This document shows, piece after piece, positions 24,742 to 34,481 of a DNA stretch of 64,000 nucleotides (positions are counted from its first letter, which is position 1; each line of letters starts with the position of its first letter). Both the position numbers and the translations under genes were made by a program. Origin of the DNA: Weeksella massiliensis (lineage in GTDB: Bacteria; Bacteroidota; Bacteroidia; Flavobacteriales; Weeksellaceae). The stretch is taken from contig CCMH01000004.1 of the NCBI GenBank assembly GCA_000751595.1, positions 62,001 to 126,000 of the forward strand, written 5' to 3'. The notes beneath the pieces are model-generated. The model saw only the letters and a list, made by a program, of their open reading frames with translations, was not told the DNA's origin and searched no databases.

Positions 24742-27357
24742 TTAATTTTTGATTAACTTTTTGGTTGTTACTTCCTTATTCGTCGTAATTTTCAGGATAT
24801 AAATTCCTTTAGAAAGTGAAGAAGTATCAAACTCAGCACGATTTCCTTTTACCTTCAATTCTGTATTTACAACTGATCTTCCGGTAACATCAGAAACTTC
24901 TATTTTGATCGATTTTCCTAAGTTCTCATCAGCAAAATAAACCATATCTTTTGCCGGATTCGGGAACATATAAAGACTAGATAATTTATAGTTTGTCGTG
25001 TTCATCGTTTTACAATCCAACACATCTGCAGGCGGCATCTCGAACGATGAAGTACCATCTATACGAGAATCAGAACTCCCTTGACTAGCACCGTACCCTA
25101 ATCCACGACGAGAGAAAGCTTGCCAAATTTCACATTGGTTTTCACCATTGTAGTTTGCTATATCCGCAGCCAAAATTGCATCACGACCATCTACAAAACC
25201 TGGGCTACATGGTTGGTTTTTCATCCCATCCATAACCAATTGTAGAGCGATATTGTTCCCTTTATCACCGTTGTAAATATCAGGTGAGAAACCATATTTG
25301 TCGATCAAGTTCCAAGTCATATCCCATAACATCGTAGCCCAAACATAACCTGTTCTGTGAGGAGATTCACCAGCAGAGTCTCCATAGGTTTTTAGTTTAT
25401 CGTACGTTGCAGGGTTTATGTTTTTGTCTGTACTATATGGCGTAGGGCGGATTCCTCTTCCTGTTTTAGGTTGATCAGAAACATACGTTCCGATACCACG
25501 CGCATCGGTTCCTTTGTCTTCTGGTTGCATTGTTAGGATGTATCCGAAGAAATCACTCCAACCTTCACCCATTTGTTCTCTGTTGCGTAAACAAGAGCTT
25601 GATGATAATGGTCCAGTTAAGCGATTAGAAATTCCATGTCCGTACTCGTGTGCAATAACACCGTTATCCAACGAACCATCATAATAAGGAGTATCAGCAA
25701 CATTCAAACTTCCTGCTACAGTAACGTTCGAAGCTAATTTTGTTTTGATTTTATCGCCTAATTCTTTGGCAATCATAACTGAAGGAATCGTAATCGAGCT
25801 ATCTGTTCCGCCCATTGGGATCGGTGCTCCATCATCGTTATTTACTACTATAACTCCTTTTGCACCAGCGTCTTGTGCTGTTTTTACTTTCGTTACAAAA
25901 TTACAATTTCCGCGAGTAACGATGGCGATATTGTTATTAATTTCAGATGTATTGGTTGGAGTAGAACACCCTTCATTGGTACCGTCGGTGGTTTTTACCA
26001 AAATAAAATTAGCGTTAATTTGCGTATCTATTTTATCTCCAAATTGCGCTTCTGTTGCGGTATAGTCACCGGCAAGATCAGAAGGTGAGGTAATGCTTAC
26101 TAAGTTTTGGGTGTAGTTTGCAGGCGGATTCCAAAGATACATAGCCATACGCGCGATAAATCCATCGGATAAAGTTGCAAAGGTTGCATTGTTCAAGACT
26201 CCTTCATTGAATCGTGTGTGCGCTAAAGCAATTACTTCATCATTTCCGGTTCCACCTTTACCAAAATTCGATTTCTGGAAGTTCCCACTTTTTTCATCAA
26301 AACCATAGTTGTACATAATGTCATGCATCATGTTGTTCATATAGAAAAGATTCACTGTAGCTGCTTCTTTAGATTTGAATGGATGTTTACCAAACTGATA
26401 ATCATAGTCGAAGTCGTAATTACCTGTTTTGCTAGAAACTTTACCATCTAAGGTTACAGAAGCTCCAGAGTATGTATTATACCCCGTAGAGTTGTGGTCA
26501 TAAGCTGCACGAACATTGTTTCCGTAAGTTGAATCTTCTTCTGTGTTCCCATACTTGTGCCATCCTTCTGGTGAAGCGGTTTGGTTAGCAACATTCGAAT
26601 AATTTACGGTATTGGCCGGACCAAATGAAGGAGACTCTGATGGAAGAGCAAAAACTTTGTATTGCGGATCATTTTCAGTTGTAGCAAAAGCTTCTTTTAA
26701 CCAATCGAAAGTTGGACGATTTTCGGCAATTCTTGTCGCATTTTGATGAAAGTCTGGATGAAAATCACACGACAAAGTAGAGTTGTGTAAATCCAAAACT
26801 TCTCCAGAATGAGCGTCGAGCAAAGCCATGTACACATCATTTTCTGTTGCTGTTTTCACTGCAACCATGAATTCTTTTACCAAATGATATTGATCTTTTT
26901 GGTCTAAGAAATAAAGTGTTTTAACTTCGTGTTGTTCTACAGGATATATGCCTGTTTCTTGTTTTTTTAGTGCATTTTCTTTAACCGAAACTCCAAAATG
27001 TGAAGCTAAACTATTTAATAATGCAACATCGGTTAAAGAGCTTTTTTGTGCAGGGAAAGATTTATTCAATTGTGCATCTACCAAACCAGCAAAATGAACA
27101 ACTTGGTTGTTTTTTACTAAGAAATTTCCGTATGCATTGTAAATCGGAATACCGTTATGTTCGTACTGTATAAATACACGTTCGGTAGAATTTTTTTCAT
27201 TCGGAATAGTTTCTAAAACTTGATATTGAATAGAACCACTCGCTTGGGTCAATTGATTTTGATGCAAATATTGATCAATTAAGTTTCGTTGATCTTGCGC
27301 AAAAGAAACCTGACTCATCAATACGATCGTAGAGAGAAGTAGAAATTTTTTCTTCAT
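24742..27357 (-). CDS. Secreted M36 (fungalysin-type) metallopeptidase with PA domain and type IX sorting domain
   Basis: An 871-residue secreted protease. In order: signal peptide (1-20), FTP-type propeptide domain (about 30-190) that keeps the zymogen inactive, and an M36 catalytic domain with the zinc motif HEYGH near 569-573 and a downstream EGWSDFFG glutamate. A PA domain is inserted before the zinc site (about 476-545, with TRGNCNFVTKVKTAQDAGAKG). The last ~80 residues are a type IX secretion CTD (MFPNPAKD ... SLSKGIYILKITT ... KKLIKN). It should be exported by the T9SS and released or attached outside the outer membrane. Confidence 0.93.
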   Translation of the reverse strand: MKKKFLLLSTIVLMSQVSFAQDQRNLIDQYLHQNQLTQASGSIQYQVLETIPNEKNSTERVFIQYEHNGIPIYNAYGNFLVKNNQVVHFAGLVDAQLNKSFPAQKSSLTDVALLNSLASHFGVSVKENALKKQETGIYPVEQHEVKTLYFLDQKDQYHLVKEFMVAVKTATENDVYMALLDAHSGEVLDLHNSTLSCDFHPDFHQNATRIAENRPTFDWLKEAFATTENDPQYKVFALPSESPSFGPANTVNYSNVANQTASPEGWHKYGNTEEDSTYGNNVRAAYDHNSTGYNTYSGASVTLDGKVSSKTGNYDFDYDYQFGKHPFKSKEAATVNLFYMNNMMHDIMYNYGFDEKSGNFQKSNFGKGGTGNDEVIALAHTRFNEGVLNNATFATLSDGFIARMAMYLWNPPANYTQNLVSITSPSDLAGDYTATEAQFGDKIDTQINANFILVKTTDGTNEGCSTPTNTSEINNNIAIVTRGNCNFVTKVKTAQDAGAKGVIVVNNDDGAPIPMGGTDSSITIPSVMIAKELGDKIKTKLASNVTVAGSLNVADTPYYDGSLDNGVIAHEYGHGISNRLTGPLSSSSCLRNREQMGEGWSDFFGYILTMQPEDKGTDARGIGTYVSDQPKTGRGIRPTPYSTDKNINPATYDKLKTYGDSAGESPHRTGYVWATMLWDMTWNLIDKYGFSPDIYNGDKGNNIALQLVMDGMKNQPCSPGFVDGRDAILAADIANYNGENQCEIWQAFSRRGLGYGASQGSSDSRIDGTSSFEMPPADVLDCKTMNTTNYKLSSLYMFPNPAKDMVYFADENLGKSIKIEVSDVTGRSVVNTELKVKGNRAEFDTSSLSKGIYILKITTNKEVTTKKLIKN

Positions 27358-27504
27358 TTTAAATATGTGTTAATTTATTTGTGCTAAAAGTAAACTTTTT
27401 AACCTAGAGAAAAAATTTTTTGTTCTGATATTTTAAAATTATTGTTGATTTCATTCGGAAATATTTCACGAAATGTCCTATTTATTAGAATAGCATTCGG
27501 TTTA

Positions 27505-28833
27505 TTAGATCAAGCCACGGGCTTTAATTTCTAGGTATTTATTAAGACTACTCACCGTAAGATTTTGGGGTTCTGTATAGATCGTCTGAATCCCTGATTG
27601 ATGCAACTTCTGAATGATTAATTCTTTTTCGTTGATGAATTTTTCTGCAATAACTTGGTTGTAAATGTCAATTGTTCGGTACGCAGTTTGTTCGGCCAAT
27701 TGTATCATTTCTGTGTTTTTGAACATGATAACCACTACAATATGCGATTTTTTCATCAAACGTAAATATCTAATTTGCCTGTTTAAGGCATCTAAAGTTT
27801 CGAAGTTTGTGTATAAAAATATCAACGACCGTTGAGCAATATGTTTGCGCATATAGGTATAAAGATGTCCAAATTCGGCTTCTTCGAAATTGGTTTTGAT
27901 GTTGTACAAAGCCTCTAAAATCAATTGCATTTGATGATTTTTCCGATCCGCAACCAAATGTTTTTTTACATCAGAAGAAAAAGTTAGCAAACCTGCTTTG
28001 TCGTGTTTCAGTAAGCTAATATTCGACAAAACTAACGAAGCATTGATCGAATAATCGAGCAAAGTCATCTCGTTAAAAGGCATTCGCATGGTTCGACTCA
28101 AATCTAAAAAAGAATAAATCGGTTGTGATTTTTCATCCTGAAATTGATTCACTTTCAGGATTTGCTGTTTCCCGGTCGCTTTCCAATTGATGTGTCGATA
28201 TTCGTCACCAAGAGAATAATCTTTGATTGTATCAAATTCTAAACTTGCGCCAATTCTCCTAATTTTTTTCACACCCAACTCATGCAAACGGTTGGTTGTG
28301 GCTAATAATTGATATTTTTTGAGCTGTAAAAAACTCGGATAACACGTCATTTCGGTTGGCGTTTCTATTTGATATCGACGCTCGAAAAAACCTATTTTCC
28401 GTACAAAAACATTGCATTTCCTAAAAATATATTTTCCTCTTTTGGTCGGACGAATCTCAAACCAAAACGATTCGATTTGTTTCGATTGTAAAGTTTTCTG
28501 CATCTCAAAATTCCGAATTTGTAATTGTACCGGAATTTCTTCGATCAATCTAATTTTCATCGAAGTAGGATAGTAATTGCTCACAGAAATAGAAAGCGGA
28601 TTGTAATCACCATTCGATAATCGTTCCGGATATTCTCGTTGTATTTTTATGCCATTTTTTTGGGCGTAGAGAAAGAGGATATCCAAAATAGAAACTCCTA
28701 CAAAGATCCAAAAAATAACGCGTCCAATCGGATACATCCATTCGATAAAAAATGAAATAACCAAAATGGCAGTTACTGCAAAAAGACAGTAAAAAAATAC
28801 ATTGGTAAGAAAAAAGGAACGAAAAAATTTCAT
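27505..28833 (-). CDS. DUF58 domain protein
   Basis: A membrane-anchored protein of 442 residues with two N-terminal transmembrane segments (about 10-55). The DUF58 block around GDEYRHINWKATGK is followed by a von Willebrand A-like region (SFLDLSRTM, then ALYNIKTNF). Such proteins work with MoxR AAA+ ATPases, probably as chaperone substrates or adaptors. The gene overlaps moxR by one base and is the last of a six-gene run with overlapping ends. Confidence 0.88.
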   Translation of the reverse strand: MKFFRSFFLTNVFFYCLFAVTAILVISFFIEWMYPIGRVIFWIFVGVSILDILFLYAQKNGIKIQREYPERLSNGDYNPLSISVSNYYPTSMKIRLIEEIPVQLQIRNFEMQKTLQSKQIESFWFEIRPTKRGKYIFRKCNVFVRKIGFFERRYQIETPTEMTCYPSFLQLKKYQLLATTNRLHELGVKKIRRIGASLEFDTIKDYSLGDEYRHINWKATGKQQILKVNQFQDEKSQPIYSFLDLSRTMRMPFNEMTLLDYSINASLVLSNISLLKHDKAGLLTFSSDVKKHLVADRKNHQMQLILEALYNIKTNFEEAEFGHLYTYMRKHIAQRSLIFLYTNFETLDALNRQIRYLRLMKKSHIVVVIMFKNTEMIQLAEQTAYRTIDIYNQVIAEKFINEKELIIQKLHQSGIQTIYTEPQNLTVSSLNKYLEIKARGLI

Positions 28834-29849
28834 TAGCGCGGGATGTTGGTTTGGTCGATAATATCTTCTATAACTTGCTGTGCAGTTAATCCTTCCATTT
28901 CTTTTTCGGGCGTAAGAATCACGCGATGCGTAAGGATAGGAAAAGCCACTTGTTTGATGTCTTCTGGCGTTACATAATCTCTTCCGTTGATGGCGGCATT
29001 GGCTTTCGAAGCTTCTAGCAAAGCGATGCTAGCTCGTGGCGAAGCCCCTAAATATAAGGCTTGGTGCGTTCTGGTTTGGGTAACTACATTGGCCATATAG
29101 GCAATGAGATCGGCATGGACAAACACAGATTTCACTTGCTCTTGGAAAGCTAAAATTTCTTTGGCCGAAATCACCGGATGTACCAAAGTTGTTTTGTCTA
29201 TATTTTTTCGATTTTGCTGTTCATTGAGCAAGATGATTTCGTTTTCTAAACTTGGATAATCTACCTCAATTTTGAATAAAAAACGATCGAGTTGCGCTTC
29301 GGGTAAGCGATATGTTCCTTCTTGCTCAACCGGATTTTGAGTTGCAAACACAATGAAAGGCGGTTCGAGCGTATACGTATTTCCATCAACCGTAACTTGA
29401 TTTTCTGACATACATTCGAAAAGGGCTGCTTGCGTTTTTGCAGGCGAACGATTGATTTCATCAATCAGAATTAGGTTGCCGAAAATTGGTCCTTTGATAA
29501 ATTCGAATTCATTGGTTTTCATGTTCAGAATCGAGTTCCCGGTAACGTCGGCAGGCATCAAATCGGGCGTAAATTGTATCCTACTGAAATGCGAATCAAT
29601 CGTTTGAGCTAATAATTTTGCCATCATGGTTTTGGCTACACCAGGCAAACCTTCTATCAGAGAATGTCCGCCGGTTAACAAAGAAAGCATGAGATAATCG
29701 AGAACGCGATCTTGACCGACAATGACTTTTTTGAGTTCTTTTTTTATTGAGCTAAAACTATTTTGTAATTCGCTAAAATCGATTCGATTTTCATTGGGGT
29801 GAAATCGATTGGGCGACTGATATTCTCCTAAGTTGTCTGTTGTATTCAT
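28833..29849 (-). CDS. MoxR-family AAA+ ATPase
   Basis: A 338-residue AAA+ chaperone-like ATPase. Walker A is GLPGVAKT (67-74) and Walker B LILIDEINRSP. The sensor region has FATQNPVEQEGTYRLPEAQLDRF, which is characteristic of MoxR. The C-terminal lid (about 225-338) includes LGASPRASIALL. It likely remodels or inserts cofactors in its neighbours' products. Its ends overlap the DUF58 gene by one base and the DUF4350 gene by four, indicating tight coupling. Confidence 0.94.
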   Translation of the reverse strand: MNTTDNLGEYQSPNRFHPNENRIDFSELQNSFSSIKKELKKVIVGQDRVLDYLMLSLLTGGHSLIEGLPGVAKTMMAKLLAQTIDSHFSRIQFTPDLMPADVTGNSILNMKTNEFEFIKGPIFGNLILIDEINRSPAKTQAALFECMSENQVTVDGNTYTLEPPFIVFATQNPVEQEGTYRLPEAQLDRFLFKIEVDYPSLENEIILLNEQQNRKNIDKTTLVHPVISAKEILAFQEQVKSVFVHADLIAYMANVVTQTRTHQALYLGASPRASIALLEASKANAAINGRDYVTPEDIKQVAFPILTHRVILTPEKEMEGLTAQQVIEDIIDQTNIPR

Positions 29850-31066
29850 AGTATGTGGGCTTTCTTTTTATAATTTTCTACCAGTTCGTTTACAGTATGT
29901 AATTCTTCTGTTGTTAGGGTTTCTACTTGTTTATAATACAAAAGTTGTTCGATAAATTTCTCGGTTTCTTGCTGGCTCATGTTCGCTTTGTGTGCCAAGG
30001 TTTTTATGTTTTTTGGTTGGAGAAGATTATTGGTATCCAACCCAAAATGTTTGCGAATATTGAAAAAGAAATAATCGATTTTTTTCTGGGCAATATTGGC
30101 ATTCATATTATTTTCATAATACATCGAGGCAATAGTTTTGGTAAATTCTACAGTAAGATTGGCTTCTGGTTTGATGATTGGAATCGCGCTTTGCTCTCTT
30201 TTTGATCGAAACACAAAATACAAAATAAGTGCAGCAAAAAGTAATCGCCATGCAAATGCCAAGGTTTTGTTAGTGAGAATGAAACGCAAAATATGATTGC
30301 TTTCTTGCAATTTGTCGGGCGAAAACCAATAGACTTCTTTTCCTTTCAGGTAAGATAAACTTTCTCTAGCGTAGAGATAAGACGGTTCTTTGAGCAAATA
30401 ATAATTGGTAAACGCTTTGGGGTAACTATGCAAGTAGATATAGCCTTTGCCATGTTTTACTCGAATAAAATTCGGGATATATTTGTCTTTATCATAGCGA
30501 ACGTAACCCAAAATTTCTAGGTCGTTTTTCTTTTTTTTGTTGAAATAAACATAGGTTTGATCGACTGTATATTCTTTGTTTTTTTGTTCGATTTTAAAGT
30601 GTTGATTTCCTTTAATCAACCAATTTTCGTAATAATTGATTTGTAAAGGAATGTACGTGTCATACGATGAAATTGCGATATAATCTAAATCTAATTTTTG
30701 AGGTAAGTCGCCCAAAAGGTAACTCGAAACAAAAAGAGTTCCGCCTTTGGCAACAAAATCCAAGGTTTCCTCTTGGGCAGTTTCTGTAAGCAATTCATAA
30801 TTCAAGCCGTTGCCGACGATGAAAATAGCCGATTTCTGAGGATCTAATTTTGAGGTTTTTTGGTATAATGTTTCGTTGATTTCACCTTGATAATTTGTCC
30901 AATTTTTTATTTCATGATTCAAAATATACAAGCCGAAAGGCGATTTCGAATCGAGTTTGAAATTATCAGACCAATCAATTTTTTCTTTTTTATTGATTTC
31001 TAGAAAAGTGGTCAACAACAACATTATGACCAAGAAAACAGCGCCGATTTTCAGTCCTTTATTCAT
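29846..31066 (-). CDS. DUF4350 domain membrane protein
   Basis: A 406-residue membrane protein with an N-terminal transmembrane segment (about 7-24), a large extracytoplasmic region of the DUF4350 type (KSPFGLYILNHEI ... IFIVGNGLNYE), and a second transmembrane segment near 275-295 followed by a basic cytoplasmic tail. Function unknown. It shares four-base overlaps with the genes on both sides in the MoxR run, and proteins of this family are regularly found there. Confidence 0.8.
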   Translation of the reverse strand: MNKGLKIGAVFLVIMLLLTTFLEINKKEKIDWSDNFKLDSKSPFGLYILNHEIKNWTNYQGEINETLYQKTSKLDPQKSAIFIVGNGLNYELLTETAQEETLDFVAKGGTLFVSSYLLGDLPQKLDLDYIAISSYDTYIPLQINYYENWLIKGNQHFKIEQKNKEYTVDQTYVYFNKKKKNDLEILGYVRYDKDKYIPNFIRVKHGKGYIYLHSYPKAFTNYYLLKEPSYLYARESLSYLKGKEVYWFSPDKLQESNHILRFILTNKTLAFAWRLLFAALILYFVFRSKREQSAIPIIKPEANLTVEFTKTIASMYYENNMNANIAQKKIDYFFFNIRKHFGLDTNNLLQPKNIKTLAHKANMSQQETEKFIEQLLYYKQVETLTTEELHTVNELVENYKKKAHIL

Positions 31067-31827
31067 CCTAAACGCGAATTAAATTGGTTGAACAAAGTTT
31101 CGTATTGCAAAAAATCTTCTTTAGAAATCGGTTTCAATCCAAACCAAATTTCATTGAAGATGGCTGTATTTTCTAAGAATTTAGTTTTGATATTTTCATC
31201 CGAAATTTCATTAGACAATTCTGTGTTTGTTTTTTGGTACGACCAATCGATAAGGTTTTTTTTGGCTAATTTTTTCACATTCGACAAGTGCAATAATCGA
31301 ATAGCAAGCGGAAAGTTGTTGCTGTTTTTTGCATCGAGAATCAAATCATCTAATTCTAAATCCAATAAGTTTTTTTCTATATATCGCAATGGATCTTCGT
31401 TTTTTTCTTCTTTTCTTTGATGAATGAAAGGAGCATTTCCAGACACAATTATTCGATACAGAACATAAATTATCAAAACTGCGCCAAGAAGAATTAAGAT
31501 TCTTTCGATCCATTTTTCCAGCGAAACTTCATCAAAAATATCGAATTTTTTAAAGAATTTATTCAACCATAATCCGATTCTCGTTAATAAATTATTTTTT
31601 TCGTCTAAAAGTTTATTTTCATCATAAATAAAAGAATTATCGGAATACTTTTTTTCGAATTGGTCGAAATTATTTTCTACTGACGAAGTTTTGGATTTTT
31701 CTTTCGGATAGGAATCAAATTGTTCCACGTCGAATTTGTACGCCTTTACTTGTCCTTGTTCTTCCTGAGCAAACAAGTAACTGCCTAACATGAAAAGGAC
31801 GAGGAAAATAGTGTGTTTATACTTCAT
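31063..31827 (-). CDS. DUF4129 domain protein
   Basis: A 254-residue protein with an N-terminal signal peptide, an extracytoplasmic segment, a transmembrane helix near 108-130, and a C-terminal cytoplasmic DUF4129-like domain (LAIRLLHLSNVKKLAKKNLIDW ... FLENTAIFNEIWFG). The frame is open to a TTG at 31842, but the ATG at 31827 starts directly at a good signal peptide (MKYKHTIFLVLFMLGSYLFAQ). It overlaps the upstream membrane gene by 11 bases. DUF4129 proteins sit in MoxR clusters; some are fused to transglutaminase domains, but none is seen here. Confidence 0.78.
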   Translation of the reverse strand: MKYKHTIFLVLFMLGSYLFAQEEQGQVKAYKFDVEQFDSYPKEKSKTSSVENNFDQFEKKYSDNSFIYDENKLLDEKNNLLTRIGLWLNKFFKKFDIFDEVSLEKWIERILILLGAVLIIYVLYRIIVSGNAPFIHQRKEEKNEDPLRYIEKNLLDLELDDLILDAKNSNNFPLAIRLLHLSNVKKLAKKNLIDWSYQKTNTELSNEISDENIKTKFLENTAIFNEIWFGLKPISKEDFLQYETLFNQFNSRLG

Positions 31828-32728
31828 CTGTAGTTTGCCCAATTGATTGAATAGATTCTAAAACAGATTCGTGGTATTTGGTTTCATTGTTCGAGCAATA
31901 GATTAGAAAAACAAAAGAATTGTTGATCATAATCGATAAAATATAGCCAAAAGAAAGAATTCCAGATACAAATGAGATCACAATTTTTCCCCAATAAGTA
32001 GTAAAAAAATCAGAAAAAAAGGATGCTGAATTAAATCCGATAATGAAAAAAAGGATAAACGGAATTATCAGTAAAATCAACATGATGATCCCTAAAAGAA
32101 ACTGAAATAAAAATAGGGAAGAAGTATGGTTGAGCCAATTTTTTTTGAGGAAAGGAAACGTATTTCGAATCGCATCAATCATTCCGAATTTTTTCTCACG
32201 GTAAAGCATAAAAGCGCAATAATAGAAAATCATCAAAAACATGGAGATGAAATTCGCAGCTAATCCTCCGATTATTGGGATAAATATTAAAATGATATAA
32301 ATAATAGATACTGGAATTATGATAATTAAACTGAAAAGAAATAACACAAAACCACCAGTAATATACGTTTTGAAATTGCTTTTTGCACTCTTCAGAACCG
32401 TTTTATAATTGAAATCGGTATTGTTTCTATCGCGCAACAAAATCATGTATTCATTGCACAGAATTCCTAAAAATAAAACCATGAACAACAAGGCAAGTCC
32501 ATAACCGATAAATAAAATTGCCGGAGTTGTAGCCAAATCAAAATATTCGATATCATTGATTTGCGAAGTTGCCAAAAACGTCAATAAGATAATCATCCCA
32601 ATCAAAGGCAAACTTAGCGTTAAAAGGGTTGCGATATAATGTTTGAAAATCTGACGGAAAAGAGAAATGAAATCTTGAATAAGATCTCCGACACCACGTT
32701 CTTTATTGAATTGAAAATTTAGGTCCAT
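31817..32728 (-). CDS. Polytopic membrane protein of the MoxR cluster
   Basis: A 303-residue protein with about six strongly hydrophobic segments and short loops, similar to the glycerophosphodiester-phosphodiesterase membrane-domain type or uncharacterised cluster partners. No catalytic motif is visible. It overlaps the SpoIIM-like gene by 10 bases and the DUF4129 gene by 11, so it must be made together with them. Function unknown. Confidence 0.7.
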   Translation of the reverse strand: MDLNFQFNKERGVGDLIQDFISLFRQIFKHYIATLLTLSLPLIGMIILLTFLATSQINDIEYFDLATTPAILFIGYGLALLFMVLFLGILCNEYMILLRDRNNTDFNYKTVLKSAKSNFKTYITGGFVLFLFSLIIIIPVSIIYIILIFIPIIGGLAANFISMFLMIFYYCAFMLYREKKFGMIDAIRNTFPFLKKNWLNHTSSLFLFQFLLGIIMLILLIIPFILFFIIGFNSASFFSDFFTTYWGKIVISFVSGILSFGYILSIMINNSFVFLIYCSNNETKYHESVLESIQSIGQTTDEV

Positions 32729-33681
32729 GCGTTTCTTTTTGCTAATAAATAGGGAAGAATTAGGTAATAATATCCGATCAATAAGATGGATAAAAGAATT
32801 ATTGTAAGGGATAAAAATAAGTTAATATCGTAATGTCTGGTTACAAAACCTTCTAAAGTTCCGGCTACTATAAAAAAAGGAACAGTAGAAATTAAGATGA
32901 TTGCCGCTCTTTTTAGGTGCAATATAAAACTATCGATTCTTTTATAGGTTCCTGGGAAAAGGTAGGAGTTTCCGACCATTAATCCACAACCACCCGCGAT
33001 AATGATCACCGAAATTTCGATGGTTCCATGGATCCAAATTGCCGACATAGCTTTGCCTAAAACTCCTTGTTCGTAAAAAAGATAGTGGAAAGCGCCGAGC
33101 ATAATTCCATTCTGCATCAATATATAACCGGTGCCTACACTAAGAAAAATTCCTGCAATAAACGCATAAAAAGCAACTTGAACATTGTTGATTGTTATAC
33201 CCAAAGTACTGCTGATTTCATCGCTACTATTATAGATCGCCGCAGGATCGCCTTTGGCAATATTGGCTAAAGTTTCGTCTACATAAAAATTTCCTAAAAT
33301 CAAACGAACAAAACCTTCGTCATAATGAGAAGAAAGCCAGCCAATTAGAACAAAAAAATAAAAGATAAGAAACGAATAAAACAAAGGTCTTCTCGATAAA
33401 AATACCGCTTTCGGAACTTCGTAAGCAAAGAAATGTTGGATAGAATTTTTATGTATTTTCTGATCACGATAAATGCTTTGATGCGCAAAAATGGCCAATT
33501 CATTCAAGTATTCTTTGGTTTTACTTTCCGGATAAAAAGTTTGGGCATAGGCCAAATCGTTCGTCAATTCTATATAATTCGACGCTAAAATATCTGGATG
33601 TATTTCCAATTTATTTTTTAAATTGTGCTCAATTTCGGTCCATTTCGTTTTGTTCCGTTCAACAAAAGCAGCTTCCCTCAT
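32719..33681 (-). CDS. SpoIIM-family (stage II sporulation protein M-like) membrane protein
   Basis: A 320-residue inner-membrane protein. A cytoplasmic helical N-terminal region (about 1-100, starting REAAFVERNKTKWTEIE) precedes at least five transmembrane segments. The SpoIIM/DUF95 signature region is GTGYILMQNGIMLGAFHYLFYEQG and IWIHGTIEISVIIIAGGCGL. This is not a sporulation gene here; in non-sporulating bacteria the family is found with RDD and MoxR proteins. It is the first gene of the minus-strand run and is divergent from the RDD gene, 29 bases away. Confidence 0.85.
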   Translation of the reverse strand: MREAAFVERNKTKWTEIEHNLKNKLEIHPDILASNYIELTNDLAYAQTFYPESKTKEYLNELAIFAHQSIYRDQKIHKNSIQHFFAYEVPKAVFLSRRPLFYSFLIFYFFVLIGWLSSHYDEGFVRLILGNFYVDETLANIAKGDPAAIYNSSDEISSTLGITINNVQVAFYAFIAGIFLSVGTGYILMQNGIMLGAFHYLFYEQGVLGKAMSAIWIHGTIEISVIIIAGGCGLMVGNSYLFPGTYKRIDSFILHLKRAAIILISTVPFFIVAGTLEGFVTRHYDINLFLSLTIILLSILLIGYYYLILPYLLAKRNAWT

Positions 33682-33710
33682 AAGGTTTCGTTGTGTATAT
33701 AGTCAAATAT

Positions 33711-34433
33711 ATGGATAAATTAAAAATAAATACACCACAAAATGTACAAATCGAATATCGAATTGCGAGTGTGGGAACAAGGATGTTGGCTATCCTAATC
33801 GATTTTGCGGTGATGATGACGTATGTTGTTTTTAACACCTACATTCTTTCTAAAATTAATTTTGACGAAAGTTGGACCTATATGGCCGTTACTATGCTTG
33901 TGAATTTTCCGGTGATATTTTATTTTTTTTACATGGAAACTATTTTTCAAGGTCAAACCTTAGGTAAAAAAGTTATGAATCTAAAAGTGATTCGTATTGA
34001 TGGAAACAAAGCGTCGATTTACGAGTATTTTATTCGTTGGATTTTTACCATAGTCGATATCTTAATGATGAGTGGTGTAATTGGTTTGTTGTCGATGGTA
34101 ATGACAAAAAAAACGCAACGTTTGGGCGATTTAGCAGCAAATACAACTGTGATAAGCCTCAAATCTCAACTCAATATTCAAGAAACGGTGTTGGAAGAAT
34201 TGACGCAAGAACGACAAATAGTTTACCCGCAAGTTCGTTTTTTATCGGATCAAGATGTTAATTTAATCAAGAAAAATTATCACTATGCTCTGGCAAAAAA
34301 AGATGAGCAAGTTCTGATTGCTTTGCGTGATCATTTAGTGAAATTATTGAATATTGAAGAAGTAAAATCTTCACCATCAGAATTTATACAAGAAGTTTTA
34401 GAAGATCATTATCAATTGTATAAAGATATTTAA
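33711..34433 (+). CDS. RDD-family membrane protein
   Basis: A 240-residue membrane protein. The RDD domain (about 10-140) has RIASVGTRMLAILIDFAVM at its start, TLGKKVMNLKVIR in the loop and KKTQRLGDLAANTTVI at its end, with three to four transmembrane segments, followed by a soluble charged tail. The frame opens at a GTG at 33693; I chose the ATG at 33711. It is divergent from the SpoIIM-like gene and completes the usual MoxR-cluster membership. Transport or assembly roles have been suggested for the family. Confidence 0.85.
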   Translation: MDKLKINTPQNVQIEYRIASVGTRMLAILIDFAVMMTYVVFNTYILSKINFDESWTYMAVTMLVNFPVIFYFFYMETIFQGQTLGKKVMNLKVIRIDGNKASIYEYFIRWIFTIVDILMMSGVIGLLSMVMTKKTQRLGDLAANTTVISLKSQLNIQETVLEELTQERQIVYPQVRFLSDQDVNLIKKNYHYALAKKDEQVLIALRDHLVKLLNIEEVKSSPSEFIQEVLEDHYQLYKDI

Positions 34434-34449
34434 TTAAATTAATAATTTA

Positions 34450-34457
34450 GGTAGGAT
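34450..34457 (+). repeat. Copy of over-represented octamer GGTAGGAT
   Basis: An intergenic copy 17 bases after the RDD-gene stop, within the 48-base gap before the FKBP gene. Confidence 0.5.
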
Positions 34458-34481
34458 ATCCTCCAAAAAAAATATAGAATT

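Noticed and set aside
31721-31736. TGTTCCACGTCGAATT, 13 of 16 positions matching the parS consensus
   Set aside because: It is inside the DUF4129 coding region, the centre is CACGTC rather than the palindromic CACGTG, and one weak site 8 kb from parAB is within chance expectation.
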